A DNA stretch of 64,000 nt from the NCBI GenBank assembly GCA_963682175.1, contig OY821775.1, positions 34,594,053 to 34,658,052 of the forward strand. The letters run 5' to 3'. The notes under the pieces are model-generated. The model searched no databases. It saw nothing but the letters and a program-made list of their open reading frames with translations, and was not told the origin of the DNA. The position numbers and the translations under genes are program-made. Position 1 is the first letter of the stretch; each line of letters begins with the position of its first letter. This DNA is from Triglochin maritima (Eukaryota; Streptophyta; Magnoliopsida; Alismatales; Juncaginaceae). Shown here in pieces: positions 22,581-35,288 of this stretch.

Positions 22581-23962
22581 AGTTGAACGTTTTATATTAT
22601 ACTGCAAGTGCACGGCCGTGTTGAAGCGGTGGCAAATACGGGTCGTCCATAGGGAGGTGAGCAGCCTCTCGTTTGCACGAAATCAAGTGGCAAAAATAGG
22701 GAAGAGAGTTTGATTATCCTACTCTACTCTACACTACACTACGAAGTACGAAATGCGAAAGAAAGCAACAAATGATGAACTACCAAACTAAACTAAGAAC
22801 TAAATAAGTGCTGCAATTCAGAAATAGAAACCCCTAAAGGGTGGAGTGAGTGCACACATGCAAAGAGGTGGGTGTTGAACACATTCTTTAAGCACAAATA
22901 AAGGTAGTGTTATCATGCATAGGAAGTGTCTAAATGTTATGGAAAAACCTATCAATCCAGTCACTAACCTAGTTGATTAACATTTACATACACAAGCTGG
23001 TTTATTTCAGAACCTAAACAAGCATGAGAGGTGTCTAATCATTTTGGCAAAACTCATCAAGTTATAAATTCTATCCTAAACAAGCAAGCATACATTCATG
23101 TTTTATCAACAAATTGTATATAAAGCATCCATTCCATTCGCTAATGCATGTATGAACATCTACTCCACCTCCCAAAGGGGATGGAACTACTCACTAAACA
23201 TTAAAGTAACTCTTACACTAAGCAAGGAAAACATATTAACTAAGCTACTAAAACTAACGAAATGAAATTAAACTATGTAAGTAAACAACATGAAACAAGA
23301 AAGAAACATAATGAAGAAAACTTTTATTAAATGAGACTCACAATACTAGTAGCATTCCCCCATTGAGTTTCTTGCTTCAAGGCTTTCACTTCAATTAGGG
23401 AGAATGGCCACAAAACATGGAGTGATTACAATAGAAGGTGAAGAGTTCTATTTATAGTCATAGGAAAAGGTAATCCGGGACAATCCCCCGGTATGGGACT
23501 AAACAAATACCACAAATAGACTAAATACGCTCTAATACACAAGCCACAAAAATCTCCGCGGATCCGGATCAACCCGGACCGCCAATTGGCGGTCTACAGG
23601 ATCCGGATCGTCCTGGGATTTAGTCTGGGTTTTCCATGCTGGTATTGTTTGTCTTTGATGTGGTTACTGACTTGTTGGAGCTCCGACTCGAATATAATTG
23701 CCAAAATACTCCCCATGATGGTGTGGGGTTCCCTGTTTTGCTCTTTGGTCCTTGGGTCTTACGTTCAGGTCCTTCTCACTTGCATCTTAGTCCCCAGGTA
23801 TCTCAATTCAGTCCTTTTTCCCTGCTTTTGGGTCCTTTTATGTTTCATCTCTTCAAACCTATTTATTTTTGAAATTCAAACATAAAACTCGTCACATAGC
23901 ATTGTTTAGGTGAAAGATAATGGATATAAGATGCAACTGTAAGCATGAAATGATGTCAATCA
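22581..23962 (-). repeat. Ath-A 5' LTR (right)
   Basis: About 1382 bp next to the primer site, ends TCAATCA at 23962. Dyad at 23577-23594. Matches 18058-19362 with many substitutions, so it is older than Ath-1. Confidence 0.85.
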
Positions 23963-23976
23963 TTCCCCCCACTTAG

Positions 23977-25359
23977 CTACAATGCCATTGGAGGAGAAAC
24001 GTCCTCTCCCACTAACGGATGCATGCACTTTGCTTGTGGTGTCCTTGCTCTACTATATTTGTCCTTGTCTCTTGTGCTCCCAATGCTCCCACTAGAGTCA
24101 ATCTCTTCCAAAGCACTCTCCTTGATTTCTATTGGCTGCACCTCTTCCGTTAGGCCCCCACAATTGGCTAGCTTTCCCCCAAACAGTTGCTTGTCCCCCT
24201 TATTTTGGTCATTGGACGAAATATTACCCTTCTTCTTTCCTTTTGTAGCCTTGACCAGCCAAGTATCCTCCTCCTTTCCCACTTTTTCTAACCAAATGTG
24301 ACTTCGACAGTTATGGTTTCCTTCACCACCCTCATTAACATTTTCTCCTTCCGTTACCACCGTTACTTCCGTTACACCCTCACCATCTTCAACCTCATGC
24401 TCCATCGTCACCTCCATGCGCTCTATTGGATTTTTCTCATCCTTTTCTCCATGAGCAATGATAATGGCTGCATGCATCTTCAGTTTCTCAACCCAAACTT
24501 GCTAGCTAGAGATTCGTTGCTCCACCAACGCCTTCAAGTGTTTCCTTGGACATCACCCATCATTATGACCAAAAGTGCAACATAGGACGCAATAACTTGG
24601 CTTCCACTCAAACTCCACTTGAAACACCTCTCCCTCATCCTTCTCATCCTTGACCATGATATGAGAAAGATACACAAACTCTCCATTAATCTCAATACAA
24701 ATCCAAGCATAAGGTAGCCTACCTCCCATCATCGTGCTCCCATCCATGCAAAGAATCTTGGGCAACCAAAACTTAAGGTTAAGATCGGACAAACGAATCC
24801 AAATGGGTACCGTGCTCACCTTTGCTTGTGTCTTGTTTTCGGTCGTCCAAGGTTGAAGGATTAGAGGGGGCCCTCGCACAAACCATGGCCCCTTCTCAAA
24901 TGCATGTGCGCGGTCGGAATCAAGCGTGAACCGGAAGATCATCATGTTGTTGTTCTGGCAAACTATTTCTAGTGCTCCCAACAATCCCCATAGCTTAGTG
25001 AGATGCTTCTCCAACGTTGGGAGGTGGGGATTAAACCCAACAAAGTAACCCAACAAATCATTCCTCCACGCAACTAGTGCCCAAGCTTTCTCTTCACTTG
25101 TAATCTCAGCCACTTTAGTTTCTTCATGTATGGTCGGCACTATAAATTCCAAAGTTGTGGACGGATTTGCTTGCCTTTTAAAGAGATCCGACCACTTCTT
25201 ATGTGGAGGCGGTGTTGGTTTCTCCTTCCCCTCACGGTTCTCCTTTGGCTGATCTACCTCCCCTTATCGCGCAAAACCACTACTATTTGCAACATCCGTG
25301 AGACTTGGAAACTCCTCCAAGTCGATGGAAGTTGCTCTACCATGTGATGATTCCTCCAT
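23977..25359 (-). pseudogene. LINE (L1-type) ORF1 remnant, DUF4283 plus CCHC knuckle
   Basis: One frame of about 460 codons from Met at 25359, with stops at 25264-25266 (TAA) and 24553-24555 (TGA). The central part (AWALVAWRNDLLGYFVGFNP, FEKGPWFVRGPPLILQPW, VPIWIRLSDLNLKFW) has the DUF4283 pattern of plant LINE ORF1 proteins. The zinc knuckle follows as CVLCCTFGH, and the second stop lies just before its last Cys. The C-terminus is charged (Glu/Lys/Gly). No ORF2 (endonuclease/reverse transcriptase) is visible in this window; Ath-A sits on its 3' side. DUF4283 also occurs in degraded plant gag-like genes, so LINE is the best but not the only reading. Confidence 0.72.
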
Positions 25360-26704
25360 TTCAAGAGGGTGATGGAGAAATGAAAGATTTAGATGGATTG
25401 ACGTGGAAAAATGGTTGAAAATGACCCGAGAACCCTATTATTTGAGCCAACCTTCAACCATTTTAATTTGAGCTTATGTTTGTCGACCTTTTTGTTCAGT
25501 AGCTACCTTAACGTCGATGCATTATCCAGTGGGATCCCCACACTGTGGTGAATACCCACCATTATCCTCTAAGGCCGAATGTATTGTGGTGTGTCATTGA
25601 TTGGTCTATCGACACTCATCCCAGGCTCGACTGGTTCATCTTCATCATGGTTGCCACTTTTCTCCGCATTTCCAATTTGTAGAACTCCTCTTCCTCTCTC
25701 AGTTCAACTTCCCACTGGCTATTTTGAGCAGGGTTATGCCCTACATTTCCATCACGTTCAACATTTTCCTTGGCCCAATGAAAATGCTCTAATGGTTCAC
25801 CAATGGGACGCATAGTGTTACCCAATTCTCTAGGTTTATCTTCTCACATAGCCATACCTACATCAACATTTTGGATATCTTGATGAATGTAGTAGAAATT
25901 TGTGTTTGAATCATTACATCCTGAGCGCAACTCAGAAAGGTATTGTCCTGCTTGGGACTCAAGTGTCCCTCTCGGAAAGGAATTGTCCCGCTCGAGACGA
26001 TGTGAAAAGCTTGAAACCATTACTGTTCTGAAGGGATATTAATAAACCAAAGAATGACAAATAAATTAAATAGGAAAGTTGTTGACTTGACACTCATTTG
26101 TGAACTGTAGGAAGTATGAACAAGAAATAATTATGTTAATATAAGAAAATAGTTGTATGAAGTATGTTGTTTGATACATAAACCAAATTTAAACACATAA
26201 CCTTTGTAGGGAACAACAAAAATAAGAGTAAAATAAAGACTACAAATTAAAGAATGACAAGAAAATGAGCTCGGCTCTGATAGACTCGAAACTAAAGAAG
26301 TCGTGTAGTGGGACGATTTACGAGCCCAATTTTATGCTCGACTAAATAATTAAGATTGGTCAGCTCGGCTAAAAAGCAAAACGGTTAGTTTTCTTAATCC
26401 ATTGTTTTAAATTAACTAACCTTAAACACCTCGTTGTACTTGTAATCCAACAAAGTGGTCTAATCCTCAACGAAAGTATGCAGCGGTCTCGCCTCTCTCG
26501 TCTCCATATCTGCCACATGCGTGTACAATTGGTACTTGTTTATGTTTCATTGTGTGTTCAAAGACCTCATAATATTTGCTCTAAACCCCTCTAGAACTAT
26601 CTTGTGTGATTGTAAAAAAATCAAATTAATATTCAATTCTAATCAATAATAATTTAACTTAAGTACATATGTGGTAAGAAATCAAATTAGACAAGTTCCG
26701 CATC
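25360..26704. other. Unclassified interspersed DNA without a supported gene
   Basis: Possible LINE 5' leader up to about 25500. A 69-codon acidic minus frame at 25616-25825 is not recognised. Repeated GGAAAGGAATTGTCC-like phrases lie at about 25935-26000. AT-rich after 26040. Confidence 0.4.
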
Positions 26705-26985
26705 TAGCTTTGGGAATCCAACCACATGCCCGAGCCTGCGAGCCTTGCTCGAGTGGTTACTCATCCCAATGCTGGAAGACCATCCCAAACCTCCACAACA
26801 ACGGGAAGCACGACTCCGAGAATCCAACAACGCGCCCGAGCCCACGAGCCCAACTTTAGTGATCACTCGTCACAACACTGGTAAATCATCCCGGACTGCC
26901 ACAACAAGGGAAACACCTTCACATCTAGTCATATGTGCCTCACATGCTATCCTCACTACTTGACCACACACCCGAGCCCGTGAGT
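26705..26985. repeat. Diverged tandem repeat, ~107-bp period, about 2.3 copies
   Basis: The phrase CCCGAGCC(T/C)(G/A)CGAGCC returns at about 26729, 26836 and 26971, with CATCCC and CCACAACAA(C/G)GG in register. The third copy is cut by Ath-C. Confidence 0.6.
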
Positions 26986-26988
26986 AAC

Positions 26989-28524
26989 TGTTTGAATCAG
27001 TTATAATAAACCGCAAGTGCACGACATTGGTGAAGACGCGGCAAGTACGGGTCGTACCACAAAGAGTTGTGCGCGTTGTTATTACTACCCTACTCGAGTG
27101 GGAAAGGAGAGGAGAATGAAGGGATTATGCTTAAAAACTACTAAATGATGAATTAATCAACAATTAAACTAAACCCCTTGGAGTGGAGGTGCAATAATGA
27201 GGTGTGTGTGCATGACTGAGTCTTCATTTCATTAAGTGAAAGTGTGTCAAGTAGGTGACATCAACTAGAAACTTGTGTGGAGTCTAATCAACATCAACTA
27301 CATTTACATGAATACATGACTAGTATAGTTAGACATAAAGTTAAGATGCACTATGGGTTCTCAAGAATGAACTAAGTACCTATTGTGGCCATTAAGACAT
27401 CAATTAACCATCCATACAACTTAATACATTCACGCATTCTCTACTTATCAAGCATTCATACATAACAAATATAAACCATACAAGCAACAAGATAAACTCT
27501 AGATCAGCATGAGACAAGTACCTAGTGTGACGATTATCTCATCTAATACAAGTTTTAGCTGGTTCCACATATAGATCTACATTAAGTACATGAAATGACA
27601 CAAGATAAGAAGAACACATCATACACTTGACCGTCAACTACATTTCCTCCACCCCAAATAGTGTGGATCTACTCACTACTCATAAGAACAATCATGGAAA
27701 GCAAAAGATTAAGACTAAACATGACATAAACTCTAACTAGAAAACTAACCAACAAAATCAAAACTAATTGCATAGAAAGAAAGTTATTGACAAGAGGAAC
27801 ATGAATCCAACATTTTATTAAAGAAAATGTGAGATTATAATCTTCATCCATGTTCCTCTACTTGCAGCCAAATTGGGTAAAAACTAACCTACTCTAATGG
27901 TGTAAGTGGAGAACAGGAGAAAAGGAAGAAGAAACCTTGCTATTTATAGAAGAAACAGTGGTATAGATGAATCTGGGAGTAATCCGACGGCTTTAATAAT
28001 TTTCTCTATAGTTTGTTGTACCCATATAATAAGGACGAAGCCACGAGAGAAATTGGGGACCCAGTGGACCTAAATGATCCCTAGTGGTGGATCGAAATTT
28101 ACCACTGGTGTATCAAGTGGGTCTAATCAGCCCCAATTTTCTTCAGTAACTTAAACATCCTATTTTCCACGTGGAGTGCACTTTTGGTCCGCTGGTTTGA
28201 GCATGTTTGTCTTTAATTGCCAAAATACTCCTCAAGATCATGGTTTTGAGGGATTTTTGCTCTTGAAATGTTTTTCGTGAATTCATGTCCCTCTGGATTT
28301 CATATGCGTCCTTCCTAATTTGCAGATGGGTCCTTGTGCATGACAAACATGTCCATTTTGCTTTATTTGGGTCATTTCCTCTTACATTTCAATTGTTTTC
28401 TCTTTCTTTCTTTTCTTTATTACCTAATACCTATAATACAACAAACAAACACTCGAGTAGCACAAAATGGCGGTAAAATAAAGGATATATAGCATGAATA
28501 GAATGTATGACATGCTACTAATCA
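26989..28524 (-). repeat. Ath-C 3' LTR (left)
   Basis: 1536 bp. TATA on - at 27941-27948; imperfect dyads built on CCACTGGTG at about 28080-28116. The U5 hairpin at 27029-27043 has decayed on one side. The right partner is 1002 bp because of an internal deletion. Confidence 0.85.
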
Positions 28525-29775
28525 AATACCCCCTCACTTACCCTTTGCTAGTCCAGAGCAAAACAATGAAAGAGAAAAATGGAAGAAAGGAAAACAGATG
28601 AAAAACGGGGAAATCCTAACTCACTTTCGTAGAAATCACGATTGCACTTAACACGTGCAACAAGTTGTTAAACCTCGTCGCCAAGGAGGAGTGGTGTCTC
28701 CTGGGGGTTTTCAATAGATATACCCACAAAATCGGAACATTGATGCATTATTCAATCTAGCAACACAACTCGTTGGACCTATTTTTGTCGATCATTGGAC
28801 ACGGTAATCCTACGGGCCGACTCTCTATATGTATCCAGTCCACACACCTAGACTATGGAACCATTTGCACAAGTTAGTTAAGAACTTAAGTGAAAGACAA
28901 GGGTAACCTTAACATCCTCAAATGATACAACGTGTAGAGTCCATTAAGGTTCTTATTTGTATTACCTCTTTTTCTCTTTTTTTCATTTTTTTACTAGTTG
29001 GTGTGTAATTCACCTAGGATCAGGTTACGTGCATTGTTTCCTATGTGGACTTACACTATCAAGTACACCTTCCCCCAAAACTCCACCTAGGGTGATCTCT
29101 ACCACCCATGTAACGGGAATTTTGGTCGGTGCATCCCAAGTCAGATGACTCGAAAGCACCAGGCAGTATGTCCACTCGGACCTAATTCCCAAGTGATAGT
29201 ATCCTTGAGAGAAGAGAGAATACCTACTCACTTATTTCTTATCTACACATGAAACAAAATCTCTACACTTAATGTTTCACAACATGAGTTTAAGGGTCTC
29301 TGACTACAAATTATTTGACTCACTAGGTTCAGGGTGGACTTCTTTGTTTATTTGAGTACTGAACCCTGTGATTACTCACCCCCGAGGGAAAAATGGGGTG
29401 CATCATTATGACTAGATAAGACCTAAAGTTGGTGTACTAGATATCCTAATGCATCAAGTTCGAGTCAATTTTTGGAGCTTCCTTATTACTTTCTCTCTCA
29501 ATGGTTTTGCACATGCTAAACACACACAAAGCCACCAAACATTTTCTTTCATAAACACATGATGATTTTGAATGAAATGAAAAATTTAAAGCACTAGGCA
29601 AGCAAAAGAATGCATGTCACCCAAGGATCATGGTAGGCAGATATATCGATATTAAATGCAACACACTAACATAACCCTAACAATACAAACAAAAGAAAAC
29701 AAAACAAAAGGAGAAAGGCTCGACTACCCCCCCCCCCCCCCCCAACACACACACACACACACACACACTTACTTC
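28525..29775 (-). other. Non-coding cassette between two polypurine tracts, Ath-C
   Basis: Collinear with 9986-11262. First tract AATACCCCCTCACTTACC at 28525; the second has expanded into a C17/(AC)12 microsatellite (29727-29768). First stem-loop intact (28642-28660), second weakened by loss of bases. No supported gene. Confidence 0.7.
29727..29768. repeat. Compound microsatellite C17 then (AC)12
   Basis: Seventeen C followed by A and twelve AC units, exactly where the other Athila-type copies have the second polypurine tract. Confidence 0.95.
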
Positions 29776-30074
29776 ATGCATTGTCCTCAATGAATGTGAG
29801 CATGATAGTACATGGATTTGGCATGAAAAAGTAAAAGATCTCACTAAACTTTGAAGCACAAGGAAAGTTTCATGGTCATGTTGATGGACACAAACCCGAA
29901 TTTCCCTCAAAACCTGTGAAATACTTTACAAGGGAGACAAATACGTGAAACAAATGGGGCCCAAATACACAAGGGTTTGAGCCCACAACAAGCTATGCTC
30001 ACTCTTGGAGTCTTTTTTCTCTTTTTTTCTTTCAAATATAACTATGTATAAAAATGGGCTCCCATCTTCCTTTC

Positions 30075-30400
30075 TCAAGGGACATCAAATGGGAACCCGC
30101 CATCTCTTGAATCAGAAGTGCAACTGGATGGGCTCACAACATAAGAAACAGGAGGATTGTTGAGAGGTTTATGAACCAAGGATGGTGGTTCATGCCTCTC
30201 AAAACCCGGGTCTGTGAAAGGAAATGGAAACAAATTTGTTTCCACTCCACGACAAAGCCGAGGGTCATCAATATATACCCTCCAACCGACATTTGGGTGC
30301 ACCGGGATCATTTCATCCACACAGGGTAACACCCTGGACTTATTATCCAGATGGCGAAGTCCAGAAACAGAATTGCTTGACCACCTGACACCCTTATAAG
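30075..30400 (-). pseudogene. Ath-C terminal unnamed domain
   Basis: An 85-codon frame from Met at 30332, with similarity continuing upstream to about 30400. It contains VGWRVYIDDPRLC and ends in FPFDVP. Ath-1 and Ath-D end with GWRVWIDDHNF... and FPFQVH/FPFHVH at the same place. Short here because pol and upstream parts are deleted. I do not recognise the domain; it could be an env-like remnant or a polyprotein tail. Confidence 0.55.
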
Positions 30401-30472
30401 CATTGTGGTCATTTAATACCTTGTGCGAATGAGAAAGATAAGAGTCATGAATAGAAGATGGAATGTAGGGTA

Positions 30473-32166
30473 TCAGACCATTATGAGACCATTACGAGAA
30501 TTGATCAAGGCACTGGAAGTCGCTAGAGATGGTCTCCCCAAAATAATAGGAATTTGTCCAAGTGGGTTTGGCACAGGTTCAATATCCAAAACAAAGAATT
30601 CGACTGGATAAATGAACTCACCCACTTTGATCAGAACATCTTCCACCACGCCCCTTGGTTTCTTCACTGAACTATCAGCCAATTGAAGAGTGGTTTTTGT
30701 TTGTTTGAGGTCTCCAAGACAGAGGTGGACGTAGACCGAATACGGAAGCAGATTGACAGATGCACCTAGGTCCAATAAAGCTTGATGTATTGACACGTCA
30801 CCAATCACACAAGAAATACTAGGGCAACCAGGGTTCTTGTATTTGACTTGCGTAGGTTGTGCAAACAATGAACTCACATTAGCCACAAGAAATGTTTTCT
30901 TGGGAACATGAGTTTTTCTCTTCTTGGTGCATAAATCCTTAAGAACCTTGGCATAAGGTGGCATTTGCTGAATCACGTCCAAAAGAGGAATATTCACTTT
31001 AACGTGCCGAAAGATCTCAAGCATCTTGTCATGCTCATCTAAAGTTTTTGTTTTTAAGGCGCTCAGGGAATGGTACCTTCGGGCCATAATGGTCTTTGGA
31101 AGGAACTTCAACATTCTTTTCCGTAGAAACATGAGTGGCGACGTCAGAATCTGATTCCTTCCACACATGATGAGAGAAGGGGACCTTAGGGTTCGGCCCC
31201 AATGTCAAAATAAACGTAGAAGGAACCTCAGGATCTAGCTCATTCTTAGAAGTATTTGTTAAGGGAACCTCAGGATCCAGCTCCCTCATAGATGCAGGTA
31301 TCACCGTAGGTCTGGTGACACCAAAAGATGGTGAATGCAAGGAAGGCAACCTAATTTGGTTGTCCACCTCCTTACGAGGCCTGAAAGTATGAATCACATT
31401 AACTTGATGGGTCGTTCTAGAGGTCACATGAGGTACTAGTGGTCTTCCTTGAGATTGGGTATCCTGGGGATTCATCTCTGGTTGACTTGGGAATTGACTC
31501 TTCTCACGTTCATGGAGTTGATGAGCCAACTGGCTAACTTGCACTTCAAAGTTTTGAGTGAACTTTGCATGCTCTACATGAACGTTTGATGGGTTTGATC
31601 AATAGAGGGGTCTGTTGGGTCAACCCGCTGGGGTAGTGGAGTTTGGTTAAAATAACATGATGATGAGGCCCGAGGAGGTTGGTGAGTATGGGGTTGAGAC
31701 CTTTGATGTGGAGGTTGGTAGGTCGTCGATGGGCATGGAGATGATAAGCTGGGGATTGAGGTTCAGCATGCGAGCTCTAACAATGGCCCCCACTAGACCC
31801 CCAAAAGAAATTAGGGTGGTTTCGTTATCCCAGGTTGTAGGAGTGACTGTACGGGTCCTTACGGTGCCGTTGTTCATACATCGCATTTGCATGCTCAATA
31901 TCGCTTGGAGGGTAAGCACATTCCAATTCACTATGTCCCGTAAGTCAACACCTACTACACGTGGGAGTAGCGACCTGAGCTACAAGAGCTCGATCCAACT
32001 CTAAACTCACAATCCTACGCATGAGAGCAACTATTTTCGCATTGGACGCGATAGTTGAGTAAACTTGGTATAATCCAGCATGACCAGAAGATCTGGCGGC
32101 TGGAGGCTCTCTCATGGTGTCCCACTTAATGGTACATGAAACCATTAATTCAAAAGTATACCATGT
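30473..32166 (-). pseudogene. Ath-C gag C-terminus (zinc knuckle) and aspartic protease, frameshifted
   Basis: On -, the zinc knuckle is at about 31921-31960 as CSRC-stop-LTGHSELEC; the TGA sits inside the knuckle. A long Pro/Ser/Glu linker with a repeated ELDPEVP phrase follows (31100-31544). Near 31055-31065 a frameshift separates VPFPERLKNK from DEHDKMLEIF, the usual gag-to-protease hinge of the Athila group. Protease follows with DLGASVNLLPYSVY (active site DLG where many have DTG or DSG) and PIILGRPSLATSSALI. After 30473 the frame stops and reverse transcriptase does not follow. Confidence 0.8.
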
Positions 32167-32171
32167 CTCAT
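32167..32171. repeat. Target site duplication CTCAT (left)
   Basis: Identical to 41367-41371; brackets Ath-D within the gag of Ath-C. Confidence 0.92.
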
Positions 32172-33639
32172 TGATTGAACGTTTTAATTAAAACCACAAG
32201 TGCACGGCCGCGTTGAAGCGGTGGCAGATACGGCTCGATCCACAGGGAGGTGTGTCGACTTTGGTTTGTTCGAAGGAGAGTGGGAAAGAAAGGAGGGAAA
32301 ATGAGTTATGATCTACACAACACTATAATGCGACAGGAAATGGAAAATAAGCAAAAAAAACTAAACCCCAAAGGGGGTAGAGAAAGAATGTGAATACAAA
32401 TATATATGTGTGTGTGTGTTCAATTATGTTCATCACAACATGTAGTGTATGAAAATCATAAAACTAAATCAAACGTTACCTCCACATGAAATAAGATAAG
32501 ATCATATCATTAAAACATACAAGATAATAATTGGAATGAAGCTAAATGAACTCAAGTATAAAGACCAAACCCCACTATGCCTCTACATGAAATAAGATTT
32601 AACCAATCATTAAAACATACAAGACATTAATAAAGGTAAGGGAAACAAGAGCACATACACTACAAGTCATGTTTCTTTATCAAGTCCATCCATATCCTCA
32701 CGTCATCATTCCCCATAAAATAGGTCCACTAGTCTAAGCATATGCTAAGCTTCATTCAAGAGCATTAGCATATCAAAGACAAGAGTGAAATCCCATTAGA
32801 TAGTTATGGGAATCATATTAGGTTCAAAGGATTAAGATAACACACACCAAATACATCACATAATCACATGACATATTTCTCCACCCCCAAATTGTGATGA
32901 AGCTACTCACTAATCATTACACTAACTACATTAACAAAATGAAACATTATACTGAAAGGAAATTAAACTAAGAAAGGAATATTAAAGAAGCTAATTGAAA
33001 GGAAAATTAAACTAAAGAAGCATGCAAGAATTAAAAGACAAGATTAAAAGAAACTAAGAACAATTATTTTATTTACATGACTCACATTACAAGTGGCATT
33101 CTTCTCCACCTTGAATTTTTGCTTCAAGGCTTTTACTTCAAGTAGAGAGATTGCCACCAAGCAATTGGTGATTACAATATAAGGTGAAGAGTTCTATTGA
33201 TAGCCATAGAAAAATAATACGAGACAATCCCCCGGTATGGGACTAAACAAATACCAGAAATAGACTAAATACACACTAATACATGCCCCACATAAATCTT
33301 GTGGGCTTTTCTGGAATGCTTTGTTTGACTTTGATGCATCTACTTCGCTTGTTGGCGCTCCGACCCGAATAGAATTGCCAAAATACTCCCCATGATGGTG
33401 TGAAGTATTCTTGTTTGCTCATTGGTCCTTTGATCTTACATTCAGGTCCTTCGATCTTGCATCATAGTCCTCGAGTCTCTCAACTCAGTCCTTTTCCCTG
33501 CTATTAGGTCCATTTATAGTCTCTCCTTCTCAAACCTACTTATTCCTGAAAACTAAACATTAAATTCGTTACATAGCATTATTTGGGTGAAAGATAATGG
33601 ATATAAGATACAAAGATATGCATGAAATGATGTCAATCA
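32172..33639 (-). repeat. Ath-D 3' LTR (left)
   Basis: 1468 bp. Lacks 68 bp present at 40960-41027 of its partner; the missing block contains the U3 dyad. The TATA position reads CTATTGATAG (mutated). Confidence 0.9.
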
Positions 33640-34945
33640 AATACCCCCACACCTAACTTTTGCTAGTCCTGAGCAAAATAAAGAAAGAAAAAAATGAAAG
33701 AAAGTAAAAAGCATACAAAAAACAGGGAAAACCTAACTCACTTTCGTAGGAGTTACGGTTGCAATTAGCACGTGCAACAAGCCGTTAAACCTCCTTGTCG
33801 CCAAGGAGGAGGAGTGTTGTCTCCTAAGGGTTGTCAGCGGATATACCCACAAAATCCGAACATAGATGCAACATTCAATCCAGTGACTCGATGGACTCAT
33901 TTTTATCGAACATTGGACGCGGTAATCCTAACGGCCGACTCTATATAGGTAATCAGTCTACACACCTAGCCTAATGAACCATTCGTGCAAGTTAAATAAG
34001 GAATTAAGTGTAAGACATGGGCAACCTCAACATCCTCAAGTGATACAATGCGTAAAGTCCATTAAGGTTCTTATTTGCATTACCTTTTTTTCTTTTTGTT
34101 TTTTTGGTTATTTGTTTCTTATTTTTCTTTTAGTTAGTTGGAGTTTTATTCTCCCAAGGTCAGGTTTCTTGCATCATTGCCTATAAGGACTTACACTATC
34201 GCATACACCTTTCCCCAAATCGCCACATAGGGCAATCCCTACCACCCATGTAACGGGAGTTCGGTCGGCGCATCCCAAGTCAGATGACTTGACAGCACCA
34301 GGCACAAAGTCCCTTCAGACCTACTTTCCCAAGTGATAGGAGCCGTGCGAGAAGAGAGAATACCTACTCACTTATTTCTTATATAAACATGAACCAAAAC
34401 CCCTACACTTAATGTCTCACAACAAGATTTCAAGGGTCCTTGACTACAACAAACTTCTTTATATTAACAAACACGAATTATTTACTCACTTGGTTTAGGG
34501 TGGACTTTTTTAAATGTTTGAGCACTGAAACCCTATGATTACTCACCCCCGAGGGAAAACTAGGGTGCATCCTAACGACTAGATAAGTCCTAAAGCCACT
34601 GTACTAGATATCCTAATGCATCAAGTTCAAGACAATTTTGGGAGCTTTCTTTTTACTTTGCCTCTCAACAGTTTTGCACTTACTAAACACACGCAAAACC
34701 CACAAAACATTTTCTTTCACAACACATGAAGATTTTTAAAGAAATGTGAAAAATTTAAAGCACTAGGCAAGCAAAAGAAGACAAGTCACTCAAGGATCAT
34801 GGCAAGCAGATATATCGATATTAAATGGATATATCGATATTAAATGCAGCACACTAACATGACCCTATCAATGCACACAAAAGAAAATAAAATCAAAGGA
34901 AAAGACTCAACTATGTACACATGCAAAATACCCCCACACCTTCTT
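33640..34945 (-). other. Non-coding cassette between two polypurine tracts, Ath-D
   Basis: First tract at 33640 (AATACCCCCACACCT), second at 34929-34940. Stem CCTCCTTG/CAAGGAGG at 33790-33809 with a changed loop. Palindrome ATATCGATAT is doubled (34812 and 34831, 19 bp apart). No supported gene. Confidence 0.72.
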
Positions 34946-35288
34946 CATGCATTGTCCTCAATGAATGTGAGCAAGATACTACATGAATTTATGCATGAAA
35001 AAGAAAACATCTCACCAATATGAAGCGCAAAAGGAAGTTCAAGGTTATGTTGATGGAAAAAAACCAAATTCCCTCAAAACCTGTGAGATGATAAAGAAGG
35101 GATACAAATACGTGAAAGAAATGAGGCACAAATACACAAGTGTTGGGGCCCACAACAATCAATGCTTGCTCATGGAGTCTTTTATTGTACTTTTCCTTTT
35201 CTTTTTTTCTTTTGAATATAACTATGTACAAACATAAGTTCTCATCTTCATTTGTCAAAAGACATCAAATGGGAACCTCAAAAGTGGG
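34946..35288 (-). other. Untranslated stretch beside the second polypurine tract, Ath-D
   Basis: Counterpart of 11263-11587. An 84-codon + frame overlaps; treated as chance. Confidence 0.45.

Larger units (their letters stand above)
18058..23962 (-). mobile_element. Rearranged Athila-type element (Ath-A)
   Basis: LTRs at 18058-19362 and 22581-23962 are of the same subfamily (TGTTGAACG start in the left copy, TCAATCA end). A tRNA-Asp primer site is at 22557 and a polypurine tract at 19363. The interior is abnormal: a truncated LTR of another subfamily (19380-20617) follows the polypurine tract and is fused directly to gag. Flanks GTTCA and TTCCC do not match, so no target duplication is claimed. 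No reverse transcriptase or integrase. Confidence 0.8.

Noticed and set aside
18053..23967. Target duplication around Ath-A
   Set aside because: Flanks GTTCA (left) and TTCCC (right) do not match in any sensible register.
26262..26275. GGCTCTGATA as a reverse-strand tRNA-Met primer site
   Set aside because: Incomplete match and no LTR edge next to it.
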